A stretch of 64,000 bases of DNA from Clostridia bacterium (GCA_017559445.1 JAFYSJ010000026.1:1-64000); one strand, 5' to 3'; positions 8,122 through 17,479 are shown, counted from the stretch's first letter. A program made the numbers and translations. Notes: generated by a model from the letters alone, not told the origin.

Positions 8122-9660
8122 ATGATTTTAGATGTTATGCAATCAATAAGTCAACGTTGCAAATATCCTATTAGTTCTAAGATGGATGGATATATCGATC
8201 ATGTTTTGGAAGCGTTTCCCGACAGATGTTGTTTTGTAACTACAGATGCAATTTTTGCACAATGTTTTCGAAAAAGTGAATATGCGAGTAGTTATTATAT
8301 TACGGCTGTTTTTGATTTATCACAGGTTTTTTTGCTATATACAACCGTAAGAATGTCTCTTTACGTTCTCTCTAAGAAAGAATCAAAAATTGTAAAAACT
8401 GGAGTGTATACTGGAAAGTTAGTCTCGAATAAGAAAAAAGCAGATGTAACGGGTAAAGAAATTTGTATTGAGGTACTCGATAATATTCCTGGAGAATATA
8501 AAGAATATTGTAATTTAATTAATCAATGGGTTAATAAGGGTGGGTTCACTCCTTGTGACTCAGATTATTATGAATTTAATGCGATAGAACGTGGTGATTT
8601 TGATGTTGAAAAGGCTACGGCCCAAAGATATACAAAACAAGTATTTGAAGTTTTTGATTTGTTAAAAACAGAGAAAACAGTGACGTTATCCGATATTGCC
8701 GAGATTATTGTTCCTCAAAGAAAGCAAATAGATAAAGGATATTCCTTAAATATAAAGTGTCTAAAATACCCTTTTAGTCGTAATGATTTGCAAAAAGGTG
8801 CAAAAACGGATTTGTTAGTTAAAAAGGGAGACATTATTTATTGTTCAAATGATTTGTTGTATCTTGTTAACTCGAATCTTGAGAATGTGTATGTTTCTCC
8901 TTCGATGAAAATAATAAGACCTTTTGATGGTGCCTTGGCAGAATATCTATATGTTTATTTGAATAGTGATACAGCAAAAATCATTAGAGATGCATTAAGT
9001 GTTGGAACAGTATTACATTATTTGCCTTTAAGAGATTTGTCAACTTTTCCAGTTATTGAACCACCTAAAGACGTGAGTGAATATAAACAAATTTTTGAGA
9101 CGATATATTCGGAATCTGAAGAAAAAAATGTAAACGAGTTGGTTAGATTGGTTTCTAACATTACAGGTGGGCGTACAACATTAGAAGGAACTTTACTAAA
9201 AGAACAAGCAAAAAAAATAAGACTTATCAAGGATCCCCAAGTAAGGCAAATTATTACGGATGATATTGATGAATTAAAGATTTGTTATGAAAATGGCGCG
9301 TATAAGGCAACTTTAGTACTTGCAGGTTCAATATTAGAAGCGTTTCTAATTGATTGGCTCGGTAATGTTCATAATAGGGATTACTACAATCAAGATTACT
9401 ATGTATTAGATCGTAGAGACCCTTCAAAAACCAAAAAAGCTGATCTGTTAGATTTTATTGATGCAATTGCAGAGATAAAAAAACCGGATTGGATGGAAGA
9501 ACAAAGTAAAGCCCACCATATTCGCGACAAACGCAATTTAGTCCATGCAAAATTATGCATGAAAAGAAATCAGCAAATAAATGAAACAACCTGTAAAATG
9601 GTTATTGATTATCTAATTGAGATTATTTCAACAAGATATAAAAATTTCGCACAAAGATAA
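8122..9660 (+). CDS. Fusion: truncated N6-methyltransferase piece, HsdS-like TRD, and HEPN-like C-terminus
   Basis: 512 residues, RBS GGAGG. Residues ~30-88 resemble the part of N6-adenine methyltransferases after the catalytic motif (FPDRCCFVTTDAIFAQCFRK, then YYITAVFDL and TTVRMSLYVLSKKE), but the AdoMet motif and NPPF box are absent. Residues ~180-330 look like one specificity-subunit recognition domain: it opens VTLSDIAEIIVPQR and ends LPLRDLSTFPVIEPP. Residues ~385-505 are a helical domain with LVLAGSILEAFLIDWL and RNLVH at 471-475, the R...H pattern of HEPN-type RNases. It could be a DNA-recognition protein carrying an RNase-like effector, or a decayed methyltransferase-specificity fusion. 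The gene is A+T-rich and lies between the TIR-like gene and hsdR. Confidence 0.6.
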   Translation: MILDVMQSISQRCKYPISSKMDGYIDHVLEAFPDRCCFVTTDAIFAQCFRKSEYASSYYITAVFDLSQVFLLYTTVRMSLYVLSKKESKIVKTGVYTGKLVSNKKKADVTGKEICIEVLDNIPGEYKEYCNLINQWVNKGGFTPCDSDYYEFNAIERGDFDVEKATAQRYTKQVFEVFDLLKTEKTVTLSDIAEIIVPQRKQIDKGYSLNIKCLKYPFSRNDLQKGAKTDLLVKKGDIIYCSNDLLYLVNSNLENVYVSPSMKIIRPFDGALAEYLYVYLNSDTAKIIRDALSVGTVLHYLPLRDLSTFPVIEPPKDVSEYKQIFETIYSESEEKNVNELVRLVSNITGGRTTLEGTLLKEQAKKIRLIKDPQVRQIITDDIDELKICYENGAYKATLVLAGSILEAFLIDWLGNVHNRDYYNQDYYVLDRRDPSKTKKADLLDFIDAIAEIKKPDWMEEQSKAHHIRDKRNLVHAKLCMKRNQQINETTCKMVIDYLIEIISTRYKNFAQR

Positions 9661-9699
9661 CTGCACATTTTTTAGAAGAAGTTGCATACGGAGGTAGAA

Positions 9700-12600
9700 A
9701 TGGCAAACTTACAAAACTACAATGGACGCTATTGCGAATCGCAATTTGAATATGCATTTCTTTCCTTTTTAGAAGCAGAGGGATGGCACTATTTGCATGG
9801 TAATAGCATTCCACGCGAAAATAAAACTGCAGTTTTGTATGCGGATGATATGGAACAGTTTTTGAGCAAAACCAATGCGGATCTGACAGCTGACGAAATC
9901 CATCAGATTATGGACAAAGTGCGCCTTGTGGGTGCAGAGAGCGAGTTCTCTACGCTTCATACGGTGTACGGATGGATGGTTGACGGCGTGCAGTTTGTTC
10001 CTCAAAGCGGACTTGCTCGTATGGTTGCGCTCATTGACTTTGAGCACCCCGAAAACAATATCTTCCGTGCCGTGAATCAGTTTACTGTCGAATATATCAA
10101 CAACGGACAGAAGGAGAACCGCCGTCCCGATATTCTTCTGTATGTCAACGGTATGCCTCTGTGTATCATCGAGCTCAAGAACCCTGCTGATGCCAATGCG
10201 ACGATTTTTGATGCCTATGAGCAGATCACCATTCGTTATTGGCGCGATATTCCTCATCTTCTGCATTACTGTCCTTTGGCGTGTATTTCCGACGGTGTGA
10301 AGACGCGCCTCGGTACTGTTCGTACTCCTTACGAGCATTTCTATGCTTGGCGTCGTGTCAATGATGGGGACAAGGTATCCACACTTCCTTTCGACGAGCT
10401 TGAAACGATGATCAAGGGTGTTTACGCACCTGCAAGATTCCTTGAAATCTTCCGTGACTATATTTATTTCCAAGATCGCGAATACGACAGCGATGAAAAA
10501 GAAATCGTATGTCGTTATCCGCAGTTCTTTGCCGCACGTTTGCTCAAGCAAAGTATCGTAAAATCCGTTATGGAAAAGAGCGGCAAGGGTGGTACATATT
10601 TTGGCGCAACAGGATGCGGTAAGACCTACACGATGGCTTTCCTTGCCCGTCAGCTCGCATTGCGTTGTACCGACGTTCCCGAGATAGGTTCTCCCACCAT
10701 TGTTATGATCGTTGACCGAGAGGAACTGCAAAAGCAGGGTGCTAAGCTCTTCACCAAGAGCAAGGAATTCTTGAACCTCGGTGAAGTAAGCATTGTGCCT
10801 ACTCGTAAAAAGCTCCGTGAGGAACTTGGCGCACGTGAAAGCGGTGGTTTCTATATTTGTACTATTCAGAAGTTCTGCGACCGCGAGGATGACAAAATCG
10901 GTCTGATCAATGACCGTGCAAACATTATATGCTTCTCCGATGAGGCGCACAGAACACAGCTTGAACACGCTAAAACGCTCAAGTTCAGCAAGGACACCGA
11001 TGAAAATATGAAAGCTATGGTGTCAAAACCTTATGCAAAGGTTTTGAAGGAGGCTCTTCCCAATGCTACGTTCGTTGGCTTTACGGGTACGCCTATTTCC
11101 GAAACCTATCAGACCTTCGGTGATGAGATTGACCGCTATACGATGGATCAGGCGGTTGCCGACGGATTGACTGTATCGATCAAATATCATCCTCGTATTG
11201 CCAAGGTGCTTTTGGATCAGCAGAAGGTTCAGGAGATCGAAGCATACTACAAGAAATGCTTCGACGAGGGCGCCACCGAAGAAGACGTTGAAGCAAGTAA
11301 GAAGGCAATGAGCTCAATGGAAGTTATCCTCGGCGAGCCTTCTCGATTGGAGCGTCTTGCGACGGACATCCACGATCACTACGTGGCCGCTTGTGATAAC
11401 GATCCCAATAGAGTGCAAAAAGCAATGGTGGTTTGTTCAAGCAGACCGATTGCATACGCACTTTTAAAGAAATTCCAAGAAAAATATCCCGAATGGTTCA
11501 TTGAAAAGAAAACTCCCGACGGCGTGAACGTATCCACCGAGGAATTGAATAAGCTGAAGCCGATGCCGTTTATGGCTATGGTTGCGAGTGTTGGCAAAAA
11601 CGATGAGCCGGATTTATATAACTATCTTGGCGGTGTCAAGAATGGCTCTCGCTCCGAGGAGCTTGATGCGGCGTTCAAGCAGGAACATTCTAACCTCCGT
11701 ATCGTAATTGTTGTAGATATGTGGATTACAGGATTTGATGTGCCTTCTCTGACTTATATGTATAACGACAAGCCTCTGAAGAAACACTTGTTGATTCAGA
11801 CGATCAGCCGTGTTAACCGAAAGTATCCCGGCAAGGATTATGGTATTATCGTTGATTATATCGGAATTCGTGACAATATGCGCGAGGCGATAAAGGTATA
11901 TGGTGGTGGTAGTTCCGTGGCACCTACTGTTGACGATATTGAACAGGCAACCGAGGTATTCAGAGAACATATGGAGGTTCTCAAGGATTTGTTTAAGGGA
12001 TATGACCTTGCACCGTTCCTTGATCCCGAAGGAGATCCTGCTCTGCGTTACAGACTCTTGGCAAAAGCGGCCGAATACGTGTTTATCTCGACACAGGAGC
12101 TGAATACGCAAAATAACAGCGGAAAGAATGTTCAAAAGGTATCGTTCAAGACATATTTTCTTAAAACCGTTAAGAGAATGCGTACTGCATATGATATTTG
12201 CCAGCCTTCGGGTGAACTTGGTGAGGAAGAATCTGCGCTTGCGCAGTGCTTTATGGCAATAGCTGGATTTGTCCGCAAGATGAGTGGCACAAGCGAAGTT
12301 GACGCAGATACTATGAACCGTTATGTTTCCAAAATGGTTGAAGAAGCCTTGAAATATAACGAGGTCGAAAGCGTCCTTGAAGATGGTGAACAAGAGGATA
12401 TCTTCAGCCCTGAATATTTTGAGAAGCTTTCTGATGTTAAAATGCCGGCGTCCAAACTCGAAATACTCGTAAAGATGCTTCGCAAGCAGATTAAGGAATA
12501 TGGCAAGACCAATCAAATGGCAGCGAAGAAATTCCAAGAGATGCTAGAAGAAACCATTAAACAGTATCACGAAAGAAGAAAGCACCTTACTGCAGAAGAA

Positions 12601-13029
12601 GCGGGAGTGGCTCAGGAACAGGCTACCGAGGATATTATTAAATATGCTACTGAACAGGCGCTTCGTATTTTGAAGGATATGAATGCCGACCGAGAAAGCT
12701 TCCGCAAAATTGGGCTTACGTTCGAAGAAAAGGCGTTTTATGATATTCTTATGGCGCTCCGCGATGAGTACAACTTTGTTTACGGTGAAAGCAAAAATCT
12801 TGGCGGCGTTGTTATTAACGACAAGTGCAAAAACCTTGCTAAAAAGATTAAGGAGATTATTGATACCAAATCCTCTTTTGCGGATTGGCTTAACAATCAG
12901 ATTGTACGCGATCAACTTAAGTTTGATATTAAGGTTTGCTTGATTAAGAATGGTTACCCTCCTCAGTATAGTCCTGAAGTGTTCCGTAAGGTTATGGAGC
13001 AAGTCGAGAATTTTGAGGAAAATAATTAA
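9700..13029 (+). CDS. hsdR: Type I restriction endonuclease subunit (HsdR)
   Basis: 1109 residues from the ATG at 9700, which follows GGAGG at 9690-9694; an in-frame TTG at 9682 lies upstream of that RBS. The N-terminal PD-(D/E)xK nuclease has RPD at 142-144 and ELK at 158-160. The SF2 translocase carries Walker A GATGCGKT at 302-309, DEAH at 414-417, a TGTPIS motif and SRVNR of motif VI. The C-terminal ~330 residues are the helical HsdM-contacting domain. It translocates and cleaves unmodified DNA. All catalytic motifs are intact. It is the last gene of the operon and is followed by a strong terminator. Confidence 0.96.
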   Translation: MANLQNYNGRYCESQFEYAFLSFLEAEGWHYLHGNSIPRENKTAVLYADDMEQFLSKTNADLTADEIHQIMDKVRLVGAESEFSTLHTVYGWMVDGVQFVPQSGLARMVALIDFEHPENNIFRAVNQFTVEYINNGQKENRRPDILLYVNGMPLCIIELKNPADANATIFDAYEQITIRYWRDIPHLLHYCPLACISDGVKTRLGTVRTPYEHFYAWRRVNDGDKVSTLPFDELETMIKGVYAPARFLEIFRDYIYFQDREYDSDEKEIVCRYPQFFAARLLKQSIVKSVMEKSGKGGTYFGATGCGKTYTMAFLARQLALRCTDVPEIGSPTIVMIVDREELQKQGAKLFTKSKEFLNLGEVSIVPTRKKLREELGARESGGFYICTIQKFCDREDDKIGLINDRANIICFSDEAHRTQLEHAKTLKFSKDTDENMKAMVSKPYAKVLKEALPNATFVGFTGTPISETYQTFGDEIDRYTMDQAVADGLTVSIKYHPRIAKVLLDQQKVQEIEAYYKKCFDEGATEEDVEASKKAMSSMEVILGEPSRLERLATDIHDHYVAACDNDPNRVQKAMVVCSSRPIAYALLKKFQEKYPEWFIEKKTPDGVNVSTEELNKLKPMPFMAMVASVGKNDEPDLYNYLGGVKNGSRSEELDAAFKQEHSNLRIVIVVDMWITGFDVPSLTYMYNDKPLKKHLLIQTISRVNRKYPGKDYGIIVDYIGIRDNMREAIKVYGGGSSVAPTVDDIEQATEVFREHMEVLKDLFKGYDLAPFLDPEGDPALRYRLLAKAAEYVFISTQELNTQNNSGKNVQKVSFKTYFLKTVKRMRTAYDICQPSGELGEEESALAQCFMAIAGFVRKMSGTSEVDADTMNRYVSKMVEEALKYNEVESVLEDGEQEDIFSPEYFEKLSDVKMPASKLEILVKMLRKQIKEYGKTNQMAAKKFQEMLEETIKQYHERRKHLTAEEAGVAQEQATEDIIKYATEQALRILKDMNADRESFRKIGLTFEEKAFYDILMALRDEYNFVYGESKNLGGVVINDKCKNLAKKIKEIIDTKSSFADWLNNQIVRDQLKFDIKVCLIKNGYPPQYSPEVFRKVMEQVENFEENN

Positions 13030-13049
13030 TCTGATGGGTTAGCACAAAA

Positions 13050-13076
13050 GGATGGTTCTCGCGAGCCATCTTTTTT
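13050..13076 (+). terminator. Intrinsic terminator of the restriction operon
   Basis: GATGGTTC (13051-13058) and GAGCCATC (13063-13070) form an 8-bp stem with the loop TCGC, directly followed by TTTTTT. Confidence 0.9.
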
Positions 13077-13166
13077 CTTCTGCCGATTAGTCCATCTAAT
13101 TTTTACAAAAGACACTTTTATGACATAGAAAAGATATGGCGCTTTTTCACACCCTGTAAACAATAT

Positions 13167-13219
13167 TTTACACGGATTTTACATCCATTAGATTTCAGAT
13201 TTTACACGGCTCATATAAA
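13167..13219 (+). promoter_or_regulatory. Pho-box-like repeats and promoter of the phosphate operon
   Basis: TTTACA occurs at 13167-13172 and 13178-13183, exactly 11 bp apart, and again at 13201-13206, 23 bp on. A TATAAA -10 lies at 13214-13219 with no good -35. Firmicute PhoP binds TT(A/C/T)ACA direct repeats at 11-bp spacing upstream of weak-35 promoters, so this fits an activator-dependent Pho promoter, likely controlled by the response regulator encoded at 15089. Confidence 0.6.
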
Positions 13220-13255
13220 ATGCACATGCATAATTAAAAAGAAAAGGATTTGTAT

Positions 13256-15004
13256 ATGAGCATTTTTAACGTTCTTACATTGATTGGCGGTCTTAGTTTG
13301 TTCCTCTTTGGTATGAACCTCATGGGCGATGCTTTGGAGAGAAGTGCAGGTAGCAGACTTGAATCCATGATTGGCAAGCTGACTACAGGTAAGTTGGCAG
13401 GTCTTTTGACTGGTCTTGGAGTTACAGCTATTATTCAGAGCTCCTCTGCTACAACAGTTATGGTAGTAGGCTTTGTTAACTCTGGCCTTATGAGCTTAAA
13501 GCAGGCTATCCATGTAATCATGGGTGCTAACGTTGGTACAACAATTACAGCTTGGATCTTGAGCCTTAGTGGTATTTCTGGTAGCAACCTTGTGCTCAAG
13601 TTGCTTAAGCCATCTTCTTTCACTCCTGTTCTCGCTCTTATTGGTGTAATTCTCTTTATGTTCACCAAGAGCACTAAGAAAAAGGATATTGGCGTTGTTC
13701 TCCTTGGATTTGCAACCTTGATGTTCGGCATGGAGACAATGACAGGTGCTGTAGCAGGACTTAAGAATATCCCTGCATTCCAGGAAATGTTCCTCATGTT
13801 CACAAATCCTATTTTGGGTGTAATCGTTGGTGCTGTTTTGACAGCTATTATTCAGAGCTCTTCTGCTTCTGTTGGTATTTTGCAGGCATTGGCTGCAACA
13901 GGCGCAGTATCTTATGCAGCTGCTATCCCGATCATCATGGGTCAGAACATTGGTACTTGCGTAACAGCTATGATCTCTTCTGTAGGTGCAACTAGAAATG
14001 CTAAGAGAGCAGCTCTTGTTCACTTGTCCTTTAACGTAATCGGAACCGTTGTTTGCTTGATTGTGTTTGTAGCAGTTAAGGCTCTTTTGGCACCAGTGCT
14101 TTTGACAGAGTCTGCCACATACGCAGGTATTGCAACTGCTCACTCCATCTTCAACATCGCATGTACATTCCTCTTGTTGCCAATGGCTGGCCTTTTGGAG
14201 AAGCTTGCATACAGACTTGTTCCAGAGTCTGCTCAGAAGGATGCTATTTCCGAGTTGGACGACAGATTGCTTGTTACTCCTGCAATCGCTCTTGAGCGTG
14301 CGCACCACCTCACTTTCGAAATGGCAAAGACAGCTACAGATGCCCTTAAGAACAGTGTTAGTTGCCTTGTAAATTACGACAAGGAAAAGGCCCAGTCTGT
14401 TAAGGATGCAGAGGATAAGACTGACCACATGGAGGATATTATCGGAAGCTATTTGGTTAAGCTCAGCACCAAGAGACTTAACGAAACAGAAGGTGCTACA
14501 GCATCCATGCTTCTTAAGGCTATCGGTGATTTGGAACGTATTTCAGACCATGCAGTTAACATCTTGGAGTCTGCAGAGGAAATGAGAGAAAAGGGCATTG
14601 TTTTCTCCGACCAGGCAAAGGTAGAGATGGATTCTCTCTGCTCAGCAACTCTTGAGATCGTAGACCTTTCTTACACAGCATTTGTTAACGGTAGCTCCGA
14701 GCAGGCCACATTGGTTGAGCCACTTGAGCAGGTTATCGACAGAATGAAGGGTCTCTTGAGATCTAGACATATCGACAGACTCAGAACAGGTAGCTGCGGT
14801 ATCGAGGCAGGCTTTGTATGGAACGATCTCATTACTAATATGGAGAGAGTTTCTGACCACTGCTCCAACATCGCAGGTGAGGTTATTGACTCCAACGACC
14901 GCAACTTGAACATTCACGAATCCCTCAAGGTTATGAGAAGCGATAGTGAATTCTATAGAGAAAGATATACTGAGTACACTAAGAAATATCTTTCTTTTGT
15001 ATAA
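13256..15004 (+). CDS. Na+/phosphate cotransporter with C-terminal PhoU domain
   Basis: 582 residues, choosing the ATG at 13256 behind AAAAGG over a TTG two codons upstream. There are two homologous Na_Pi_cotrans repeats, each with the signature IIQSSSA: QSSSATT at about residue 62 and QSSSASVG at about 201. About eight to ten membrane helices span 1-310. The soluble C-terminal part (about 335-560) is helical with PhoU-like features (DRLLVTPAIALERA, DLERISDHAVNI, NMERVSDHCSNI). It imports phosphate with sodium, and the PhoU part probably signals to the adjacent kinase. It heads a phosphate operon with the two-component genes at 15089 and 15760. Confidence 0.92.
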   Translation: MSIFNVLTLIGGLSLFLFGMNLMGDALERSAGSRLESMIGKLTTGKLAGLLTGLGVTAIIQSSSATTVMVVGFVNSGLMSLKQAIHVIMGANVGTTITAWILSLSGISGSNLVLKLLKPSSFTPVLALIGVILFMFTKSTKKKDIGVVLLGFATLMFGMETMTGAVAGLKNIPAFQEMFLMFTNPILGVIVGAVLTAIIQSSSASVGILQALAATGAVSYAAAIPIIMGQNIGTCVTAMISSVGATRNAKRAALVHLSFNVIGTVVCLIVFVAVKALLAPVLLTESATYAGIATAHSIFNIACTFLLLPMAGLLEKLAYRLVPESAQKDAISELDDRLLVTPAIALERAHHLTFEMAKTATDALKNSVSCLVNYDKEKAQSVKDAEDKTDHMEDIIGSYLVKLSTKRLNETEGATASMLLKAIGDLERISDHAVNILESAEEMREKGIVFSDQAKVEMDSLCSATLEIVDLSYTAFVNGSSEQATLVEPLEQVIDRMKGLLRSRHIDRLRTGSCGIEAGFVWNDLITNMERVSDHCSNIAGEVIDSNDRNLNIHESLKVMRSDSEFYRERYTEYTKKYLSFV

Positions 15005-15027
15005 CAAAACTTAAAACTAGTAAGTAA

Positions 15028-15066
15028 AGCTCAGCCGTGATATTCTGTGAATGATGCGACTGAGCT
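15028..15066 (+). other. Hairpin between phosphate transporter and response regulator
   Basis: AGCTCAG (15028-15034) pairs with CTGAGCT (15060-15066); AACTTTTTA follows, then the RBS. It is a weak stem with a long loop, so it may partially reduce read-through into the regulator genes rather than terminate. Confidence 0.35.
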
Positions 15067-15088
15067 AACTTTTTATAAGGAGAAAATT

Positions 15089-15763
15089 ATGATTTGGTGT
15101 GTAGATGACGACAACACTATTCGTGACATAGAGGTCTATACTTTGGAGCAGACAGGATTTGAGGCCCGTGGTTTTGCCGACGGCATGTCCATGCTTAATG
15201 CTCTCAAAACAGAGACTCCCGACCTTATTATCCTTGACGTTATGATGCCAGGCATGGACGGCATGGAGGTCCTGCGAAAGATTAGATCAGACGAAAACAA
15301 CAAGGACATTCCCGTCATTATGGCAACTGCCAAGGGAACAGAAATGGACAAGATAACTGGACTTAACTTGGGAGCTGACGATTATCTCGTTAAGCCCTTT
15401 GGCGTTATGGAAATGGTGGCCAGAGTTAAGGCTATTTTGCGCAGAACATCTAAGGCAGTTTCCGTAGAGGAGTACAAGGTGGGCAGCATCACCTTGCGTG
15501 AAAACGAGCACAAGGTGTATGTGGATGGAGTTAAGGTAGAACTCACACATAAGGAGTTCGATTTGCTCAAGCTTTTCATGAAGAACCCACATAAGGTTTT
15601 CTCAAGAGATAAGATAATGAGCGCCATTTGGGACACAGAATACGTGGGCGAAACTCGTACAGTGGATATGCATATTAAGACCCTCCGCCAGAAGTTAGGC
15701 GTTTCTGGTTCCCAGATTAAGACTGTAATTGGTGTTGGATATAGGCTGGAGAGCGAAAGATGA
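15089..15763 (+). CDS. PhoB/PhoP-type response regulator
   Basis: 224 residues. The start is the ATG at 15089 after AAGGAG; an upstream GTG at 15047 has no RBS and lies in the hairpin region. Receiver domain 1-118: acidic DDD near the N-terminus, phosphoacceptor Asp in IILDVMMPGMDG (about 49), and Lys in DYLVKPFG. OmpR-type winged helix about 130-224 (ELTHKEFDLLKLF, VFSRDKIMSAIWD, VDMHIKTLRQKLG). The gene overlaps the kinase by 4 bases. Its position after a Na+/Pi cotransporter-PhoU gene and behind Pho-box-like repeats argues for phosphate control, though the family is broad. Confidence 0.9.
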   Translation: MIWCVDDDNTIRDIEVYTLEQTGFEARGFADGMSMLNALKTETPDLIILDVMMPGMDGMEVLRKIRSDENNKDIPVIMATAKGTEMDKITGLNLGADDYLVKPFGVMEMVARVKAILRRTSKAVSVEEYKVGSITLRENEHKVYVDGVKVELTHKEFDLLKLFMKNPHKVFSRDKIMSAIWDTEYVGETRTVDMHIKTLRQKLGVSGSQIKTVIGVGYRLESER

Positions 15764-17409
15764 CCAAAAAGATATTCAAATCCATATTCATAGTAGTGCT
15801 GGTAGTGCTTTTGGCCAGCATTAGCTTGGCAACATCCTTTATTTATGACTCCTTTAACAGGTCTCAGGTTGACCAGCTTAAGGAGGAGCTTGCCCTTGTT
15901 GCCAATGGTGTTAACTTATCTGGCACCAAGTATTTCGACAATTTCCATAGCAATAGCGTTTTCCGTTTTACTGTGGTGGATGCTAATGGAGAAGTTGTTT
16001 TTGACACTAAGGTAGACCCCTCTTCCTTGGAAAATCACAAGGACAGAGAAGAGATTAAGGAGGCCTTAGAAACAGGTGCAGGAAGCAGTGCCAGAAGGTC
16101 CGATACATTTACCGAAAAGACATACTACGAGGCAGTCCTCCTTGAGGATGGCAACGTATTGAGAGTATCTGTTAGCCAGCAGACTGTGTGGTCCTTGTTG
16201 GTGGACATGTCCCCCTATATTATCGTTACACTTTTGGTGGCCGCTGCAGTTACATCTGTGCTTTCCCATGGAATGGCAAGCAAAATTACCGAGCCCCTTA
16301 TGCAGTTGAACTTAGACAACCCGACACAAAACGACACATACGAGGAATTGACTCCCATCCTCGTAAAGATCCATAAGCAGCACAAGCAGATTAAGAATCA
16401 GATGGAGACTCTGCGTCACAAGACTGAGGAGTTCGAGCAGGTTGTTTCAGCCATGACAGAAGGACTTGTTCTGTTGGATGAGCACGGCATGGTTATCAAG
16501 ATGAACGCCTCTGCAAGGCAGATTTTCGCAGTTAAAAATTTTGCTGAGGGTAGCGATTTCCTCATGGTGGACAGAACTAGCAAAATGAGCAAGTCCATTT
16601 GGGAGGCATTGGAAGGTCAGCGCAGCGAGTACGTGGAGCAGCGCAACGGACTGGAGTACCAGTTTACGATTAACCCCATTTGGTCAGGGGACAAGGTTTT
16701 GGGCGTGGTAATTCTTGCCTTTGATATTACCGAGAGGGTATTTGCGGAGCGCAATCGCAAGGAGTTTACAGCCAACGTAACTCACGAGCTCAAGACACCT
16801 CTCCAGACTATTATCGGAAGCGCAGAACTTCTGGAGACAGGTCTTGTTAAGCTAGAGGACACACCTAGATTCGTAGGTAATATCCGTAAGGAAGCCAAGA
16901 GACTGGTGCACCTTATTAACGACATAATCCGACTTTCACAGCTGGATGAAAACCAAAGCCCTGCCATGGAGAGTGTTGACCTGGTTGAGGTTACCAACGA
17001 GGTGCTGGATGTTCTGACAGATACAGCAGAACAAAAGAAGGTGACCTTGGAAGTTCAGGGCAATGCAGAGCCTATTATGGGCGTTCGCAGATATGTGTAT
17101 GAGATCATGTACAATCTGTGTGAAAATGCCATTAGGTATAACAAGGAAGGCGGCTCTGTGACCGTAGGACTTGCCATGAAAGATGGCCATTCCGTCGTTA
17201 CTGTAAAGGATACAGGAATAGGAATCCCAGTGGAGGATCAGCCCAGAATCTTTGAGAGATTTTACCGCGTGGACAAGAGTCATTCTAAGGAAACAGGCGG
17301 CACAGGCTTGGGATTGTCCATTGTAAAGCACGCCTTATTGTTCCATAAGGCAACTGTTTCTCTGGATAGCGAAGTAGGAAAGGGTACAACTTTCACAATA
17401 AAATTTTGA
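15760..17409 (+). CDS. PhoR-type sensor histidine kinase
   Basis: 549 residues. TM1 lies at about 7-27, an extracellular sensor at about 28-145 and TM2 at about 148-168, followed by a HAMP-like linker and a PAS domain (about 225-325). The HisKA H-box is HELKTPLQ at about 343. The ATPase domain carries N-box NLCENAIRYN, G1 DTGIGIP and G2 GTGLGLSIV. It phosphorylates the regulator encoded just upstream; ATGA overlap couples their translation. The PhoU domain of the cotransporter is a plausible input. All catalytic boxes are intact. Confidence 0.92.
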   Translation: MTKKIFKSIFIVVLVVLLASISLATSFIYDSFNRSQVDQLKEELALVANGVNLSGTKYFDNFHSNSVFRFTVVDANGEVVFDTKVDPSSLENHKDREEIKEALETGAGSSARRSDTFTEKTYYEAVLLEDGNVLRVSVSQQTVWSLLVDMSPYIIVTLLVAAAVTSVLSHGMASKITEPLMQLNLDNPTQNDTYEELTPILVKIHKQHKQIKNQMETLRHKTEEFEQVVSAMTEGLVLLDEHGMVIKMNASARQIFAVKNFAEGSDFLMVDRTSKMSKSIWEALEGQRSEYVEQRNGLEYQFTINPIWSGDKVLGVVILAFDITERVFAERNRKEFTANVTHELKTPLQTIIGSAELLETGLVKLEDTPRFVGNIRKEAKRLVHLINDIIRLSQLDENQSPAMESVDLVEVTNEVLDVLTDTAEQKKVTLEVQGNAEPIMGVRRYVYEIMYNLCENAIRYNKEGGSVTVGLAMKDGHSVVTVKDTGIGIPVEDQPRIFERFYRVDKSHSKETGGTGLGLSIVKHALLFHKATVSLDSEVGKGTTFTIKF

Positions 17410-17417
17410 AAAACCTC

Positions 17418-17446
17418 TTTACCGTACCAAAATGGTAGTGTATAAT
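17418..17446 (+). promoter_or_regulatory. Promoter with palindromic operator candidate
   Basis: TTTACC (17418-17423), 17-base spacer, TATAAT (17441-17446). In the spacer is a perfect inverted repeat TACCA-AAA-TGGTA at 17425-17437, where a repressor would block RNA polymerase. The downstream gene detoxifies superoxide, so a redox- or metal-sensing repressor is plausible; the regulator is not identified. Confidence 0.5.
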
Positions 17447-17479
17447 AGAACCATACTCAGGAGAGGGGATTAAAATCGT

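Noticed and set aside
9769-10968. Minus-strand open frame of 399 codons opposite hsdR
   Set aside because: Shadow of hsdR, which has all its catalytic motifs; no start site with RBS.
13496-14428. Minus-strand open frame opposite the phosphate cotransporter
   Set aside because: Rich in Cys and Asn, typical reading of the complementary strand of a hydrophobic gene.
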